Both the position numbers and the translations under genes were made by a program. The notes under the pieces are model-generated. The model had not been told where the DNA came from. It did not search any database and saw only the letters and a list, made by a program, of their open reading frames with translations. Shown one piece after another: positions 6,680 to 9,395 of a DNA stretch of 9,395 bases; the stretch's first letter is position 1; the number at the start of each line of letters is the position of its first letter. This DNA comes from Burkholderiales bacterium (lineage in GTDB: Bacteria; Pseudomonadota; Gammaproteobacteria; Burkholderiales; Burkholderiaceae_C), in NCBI GenBank assembly GCA_013205525.1, contig JABMMR010000091.1:1-9395 (forward strand). Direction: 5' to 3'.

Positions 6680-8068
6680 ATGCGCCACCCCCTGCCCTAC
6701 GCGTTTGCGCGCACCCACCAACTGCTCCTCGAAGACGACGGGCGTGGCCTCACGCTGTGGCACCACGAACAGCCGGCAGCGGGCGCGTGGAGCGAGGTTT
6801 TGCGAATGTATGCGGTAGACCATTTCCAGCAACTTGAAGCCCCCAGCTTGGCCCAGCGCATCAGCGCCAGCTACGCTGGTGCCGAGTCGAGTGCGGCCAT
6901 GGTGATGAGTGAAGTCGAAGGCGAAGCCGACTTGGCGCGCATGATGCAAGAGCTGCCGGCAGTAGAAGACTTGCTGGAAGCCTCGGCCGACGCGCCCATC
7001 ATCCGCATGCTCAACGCCTTGTTGATGCAAGCCGCCAAAGACGGCGCCAGCGATATTCATATCGAGCCCTATGAGCGCCACTCCAGCGTGCGCTTTCGCA
7101 TCGACGGCACGCTGCGCGAGGTGGTGCAACCCAACCGCGCTCTGCATGCGGCCTTGATTTCGCGCTTGAAAATCATGGCCGATTTAGACATTGCCGAAAA
7201 ACGTTTGCCGCAAGACGGGCGCATTTCTTTGCGGCTGGGGCAACGCGCCATCGATGTGCGTGTCTCCACCTTGCCGGGCGCCCATGGGGAACGCGCCGTG
7301 CTGCGTTTATTAGACAAATCGCAAAGCCGCTTGACGCTGGCGGCGGTCGGCATGCAAGGGCCTAGCTTGCAGCGCTTTGAGCAACTCATCGCCCAGCCCC
7401 ACGGCATTGTGTTGGTCACCGGCCCCACCGGTTCGGGCAAAACCACCACGCTTTACGCCGCCTTGCAGCAACTCGACGCGGCGCAATTCAACATCATGAC
7501 GGTGGAAGACCCCATCGAGTACGAGCTAAGCGGCATTGGCCAAACTCAGGTCAACCCGAAAATTGAGCTCGACTTTGCCAAAGCGCTCAGGGCCATCTTG
7601 CGGCAAGACCCCGACATCATCATGATTGGCGAAATCCGCGATAAAGAAACCGCGCAAATCGCTATTCAGGCCTCGCTCACCGGCCACTTGGTGCTGGCCA
7701 CCTTGCACACCAATGATGCGGTCAGCGCCGTCACCCGTTTGACCGACATGGGCATAGAGCCTTTCTTGCTCAGCTCGTCTCTCTTGGGTGTGCTGGCACA
7801 ACGCTTGGTGCGCAAGCTCTGCCCCAGCTGCCAAGGTGCGGGCTGTGTGGCTTGCGGCCAAACCGGTTTCTTAGGCCGCACCGGCATTTTTGAATTACTC
7901 ACCACCGATGAGGCGCTGCGCGGCCTCATCCACGACCGCGCCAGCGAAGCCGCCTTGTTGTCTGCGGCCAAGCGCCAAGGCATGATTTCCATGCGTGAAG
8001 ACGGCGAGCGTTTGGTGGCGCAAGGTGTCACTTCGGCTCAAGAGTTGTTGCGAATCACCCGCGAGTAA
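6680..8068 (+). CDS. gspE: Type II secretion cytoplasmic ATPase GspE
   Basis: 462 residues, shorter than the roughly 500 of PulE or EpsE. The start is the ATG five bases after the gspD stop; no Shine-Dalgarno is evident. The protein begins with the family's LPYAFARTH element in a short N1E region. The N2E domain follows, around 104-146 (ADAPIIRMLNALLMQAA, then SDIHIEPYE). The ATPase motifs are intact: Walker A GPTGSGKTTT at 248-257 (Lys254), Asp box VEDPIEYE from 275, Walker B DPDIIMIGEIRD from about 310 with Glu318, and His box GHLVLATLHTND from 335. A zinc-type cluster Cys381, Cys384, Cys389, Cys392 is unusually tight. RTGIFELL follows it, as in the family. GspE is a hexameric motor held at the membrane by GspL; it drives pseudopilus assembly through GspF. 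Confidence 0.98.
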   Translation: MRHPLPYAFARTHQLLLEDDGRGLTLWHHEQPAAGAWSEVLRMYAVDHFQQLEAPSLAQRISASYAGAESSAAMVMSEVEGEADLARMMQELPAVEDLLEASADAPIIRMLNALLMQAAKDGASDIHIEPYERHSSVRFRIDGTLREVVQPNRALHAALISRLKIMADLDIAEKRLPQDGRISLRLGQRAIDVRVSTLPGAHGERAVLRLLDKSQSRLTLAAVGMQGPSLQRFEQLIAQPHGIVLVTGPTGSGKTTTLYAALQQLDAAQFNIMTVEDPIEYELSGIGQTQVNPKIELDFAKALRAILRQDPDIIMIGEIRDKETAQIAIQASLTGHLVLATLHTNDAVSAVTRLTDMGIEPFLLSSSLLGVLAQRLVRKLCPSCQGAGCVACGQTGFLGRTGIFELLTTDEALRGLIHDRASEAALLSAAKRQGMISMREDGERLVAQGVTSAQELLRITRE

Positions 8069-8072
8069 GGAG
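8067..8072 (+). promoter_or_regulatory. Ribosome-binding site of gspF
   Basis: AAGGAG, the best match to the anti-Shine-Dalgarno complement in the window, overlaps the TAA stop of gspE. It lies only two bases before the gspF ATG at 8075, closer than the usual 5-9. Translation of gspF may therefore rely partly on ribosomes terminating on gspE. Confidence 0.7.
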
Positions 8073-8074
8073 CT

Positions 8075-9295
8075 ATGCCCGCTTACACCTACGAAGCCAT
8101 TACCAAAAGCGGCGCCACCGAACGTGGCGTGGTGGAAGCCGACTCCGAGCGGGCGGCCAAAAGCCAGTTGCGCGCCCAGTCGCTCATCCCTTTGAAGCTG
8201 GCCTTGATGGCGCAAGACAAACCGCGTTCGCCAGGCGATGTGGTGCTGTGGCAAGCACGGGCGTTCAGCCGCACAGACTTAGTCGTGTGGACCCGCCAAC
8301 TCGCCAGCTTGGTGGGCGCGGGTTTGCCACTGGAGCGGGCTTTGAGTGCTTTGAGCGATGAGGCCCCCACACCGGCGCAGCGCGACTTGGTGGCGCAAGT
8401 GCGTGCCGAGGTGAACGCCGGCGCACCGCTGGCGCAAGCCTTGGCCCAGCATCCGCGTGAGTTTGACAATTTGTACACCGCCGTCATCGAAGCCGGCGAG
8501 CAAAGCGGGCGCTTGGGCGCGGTGCTGTTGCAACTGGCCAAAGACCAAGAAAGCGCCCACGCCATGCGCAGCAAATTGCTGGCTGCCTCGCTCTACCCCG
8601 CCATTGTGAGCGGCGTGGCTTTGTTGATCGTGCTGTTTTTGCTGGCCTATGTGGTGCCGCAAGTCGCGCAAGTTTTCACCAGCACCCAGCGCAGCTTGCC
8701 GGCACTCACGATAGCCATGCTGTTTATCAGCGAAGTGGTGCAAGCGACTTGGCTGGCAGGCTTGGTGCTGCTGCTCGCCGGCATGGTGGTGCTGCGATTG
8801 CTGCTGCGCCAAACCGCGTTTCGCTTGGCGTATGACCAAGCTTGGCTCAAGCTGCCCTTGCTGGGGCGCTTAAGCCTGGGCTACAACGCGGCGCGCTTTG
8901 CCAGCACGCTGGCGCTGTTGGTGGGTGCGGGTGTGCCGATTTTGAAGGCCTTGCAAACGGCCGCGCATACGCTGTCGAATATGGCGTTGCGCGAGCACGC
9001 CATGCAAGCCATAGACTTGGTCCGCGAGGGCGCGCCGCTGGCCAGCGCCTTGGCACAAAACAAACGCCTGCCAGGGGTGTTGTCCATGTTTGCGCGCTTG
9101 GGCGAACAAACCGGCCAGTTGCCGCAAATGTTGACCCACGCGGCCGAGCATTTGGGCGAAGAAGTGCAACGCCGCGCCATGCAATTGGCCACCGTGTTAG
9201 AACCGCTGTTGATTGTGACCATGGGTTTGGTGGTCATGTTGATTGTGTTGGCGGTGATGTTGCCCATCATCGAACTCAATCAGTTCGTTCAATAA
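8075..9295 (+). CDS. gspF: Type II secretion polytopic inner-membrane protein GspF
   Basis: 406 residues, the standard GspF/PilC size. It opens with MPAYTYEAITKSGATERGVVEAD, the typical GspF start, followed by the FSRTDLVVWTRQLASLVGAG region. Two related cytoplasmic T2SSF domains are visible as an internal repeat: TRQLASLVGAGLPLERAL (73-90) and ASTLALLVGAGVPILKAL (276-292). Each is followed by an E-x-G-E-Q-S/T-G-like element (IEAGEQSGRL near 138 and ARLGEQTGQLP near 340). Three membrane helices are predicted at about 171-195, 225-245 and 377-399. In the family, GspF is the central platform protein that contacts GspE and GspL and passes the motor's motion to the growing pseudopilus. It starts 6 bases after gspE, behind an AAGGAG site. 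Confidence 0.98.
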   Translation: MPAYTYEAITKSGATERGVVEADSERAAKSQLRAQSLIPLKLALMAQDKPRSPGDVVLWQARAFSRTDLVVWTRQLASLVGAGLPLERALSALSDEAPTPAQRDLVAQVRAEVNAGAPLAQALAQHPREFDNLYTAVIEAGEQSGRLGAVLLQLAKDQESAHAMRSKLLAASLYPAIVSGVALLIVLFLLAYVVPQVAQVFTSTQRSLPALTIAMLFISEVVQATWLAGLVLLLAGMVVLRLLLRQTAFRLAYDQAWLKLPLLGRLSLGYNAARFASTLALLVGAGVPILKALQTAAHTLSNMALREHAMQAIDLVREGAPLASALAQNKRLPGVLSMFARLGEQTGQLPQMLTHAAEHLGEEVQRRAMQLATVLEPLLIVTMGLVVMLIVLAVMLPIIELNQFVQ

Positions 9296-9299
9296 AGGA
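9294..9299 (+). promoter_or_regulatory. Ribosome-binding site of the gene at 9307
   Basis: AAAGGA overlaps the gspF stop and ends seven bases before the ATG at 9307, the best-spaced site in this window. It supports 9307 as a real start and indicates that the following gene can be translated from the gsp transcript. Confidence 0.7.
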
Positions 9300-9306
9300 C
9301 ACGGCC

Positions 9307-9395
9307 ATGGCAAGTCTGGACGGCAAATTGGTGGTGGCCATTTCTTCGCGCGCCTTGTTCGACTTCGAGGAAGAGAACCAGGTTTTCGAGCAAAC
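9307..9395 (+). CDS. Probable cytosolic 5'-nucleotidase (PF06189-like), N-terminal fragment
   Basis: Only the first 29 codons are present; the gene continues beyond the window. The start ATG has an AAAGGA site seven bases upstream and lies 11 bases after the gspF stop. The visible sequence MASLDGKLVVAISSRALFDF and the acidic stretch EEEN after it resemble, from memory, the opening of the bacterial 5'-nucleotidase family PF06189, in which a strand ending in SSRALFD begins the protein. The family hydrolyses nucleoside 5'-monophosphates in the cytosol. It is not a known part of type II secretion, so it is probably a housekeeping neighbour sharing the transcript. No signal peptide is seen. With so short a piece the family call is moderate and no gene symbol is given. 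Confidence 0.65.
   Translation, partial: MASLDGKLVVAISSRALFDFEEENQVFEQ

Noticed and set aside
6672..6682. Possible terminator or promoter between gspD and gspE
   Set aside because: Only five bases separate the genes and no hairpin or -10/-35 pair is visible.
1..9395. Mobile elements, CRISPR arrays, tRNA genes or a defence system
   Set aside because: Every stretch is occupied by co-directional gsp genes with uniform codon use. I saw no inverted repeats, integrase, spaced repeats or RNA-like folds.

Overview
This window is an almost complete type II secretion system (T2SS, general secretory pathway) gene cluster, read entirely on the + strand. In order it holds gspH (3' end only), gspI, gspJ, gspK, gspL, gspM, gspN, gspD, gspE and gspF, followed by the first 29 codons of a gene resembling a PF06189-type cytosolic 5'-nucleotidase. 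The G+C-rich DNA, the style of the Gsp proteins and a marked preference for TTG leucine and CAA glutamine codons suggest a betaproteobacterium of the Burkholderiales. The Comamonadaceae (Limnohabitans, Rhodoferax or Polaromonas relatives) seem most likely, but this is a judgement from sequence character and not a measured placement.

Layout: bases 1-2184 carry the minor pseudopilins H, I, J and K, which form the tip of the periplasmic pseudopilus. Bases 2178-4608 carry the inner-membrane platform and accessory proteins L, M and N. Bases 4605-6674 encode the outer-membrane secretin GspD, 6680-8068 the cytoplasmic motor ATPase GspE, and 8075-9295 the polytopic platform protein GspF. The 5'-nucleotidase-like gene starts at 9307 and runs off the end.

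The genes are packed with no room for independent promoters. The junctions are GTGA or ATGA overlaps (H/I, L/M, M/N, N/D), a 7-base overlap (K/L), or gaps of 2 to 11 bases. No terminator-like hairpin was seen, so the cluster looks like one translationally coupled transcript that may continue into the nucleotidase-like gene.

Together the proteins make the standard machine. GspE hydrolyses ATP, is recruited through GspL/GspM and acts on GspF to add pseudopilin subunits. The H-I-J-K complex caps the pseudopilus, and folded periplasmic substrates leave through the GspD channel. Not seen in the window are gspC, the major pseudopilin gspG (expected just upstream), the prepilin peptidase gspO/pilD and any pilotin gene. 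I found no mobile element, CRISPR array, RNA gene or clearly undescribed system. The points worth a second look are modest: a very compact zinc-type tetracysteine motif in GspE, a perfect 15-base tandem duplication in the GspD signal peptide, the H-to-N then D-E-F gene order, and several periplasmic cysteine pairs.
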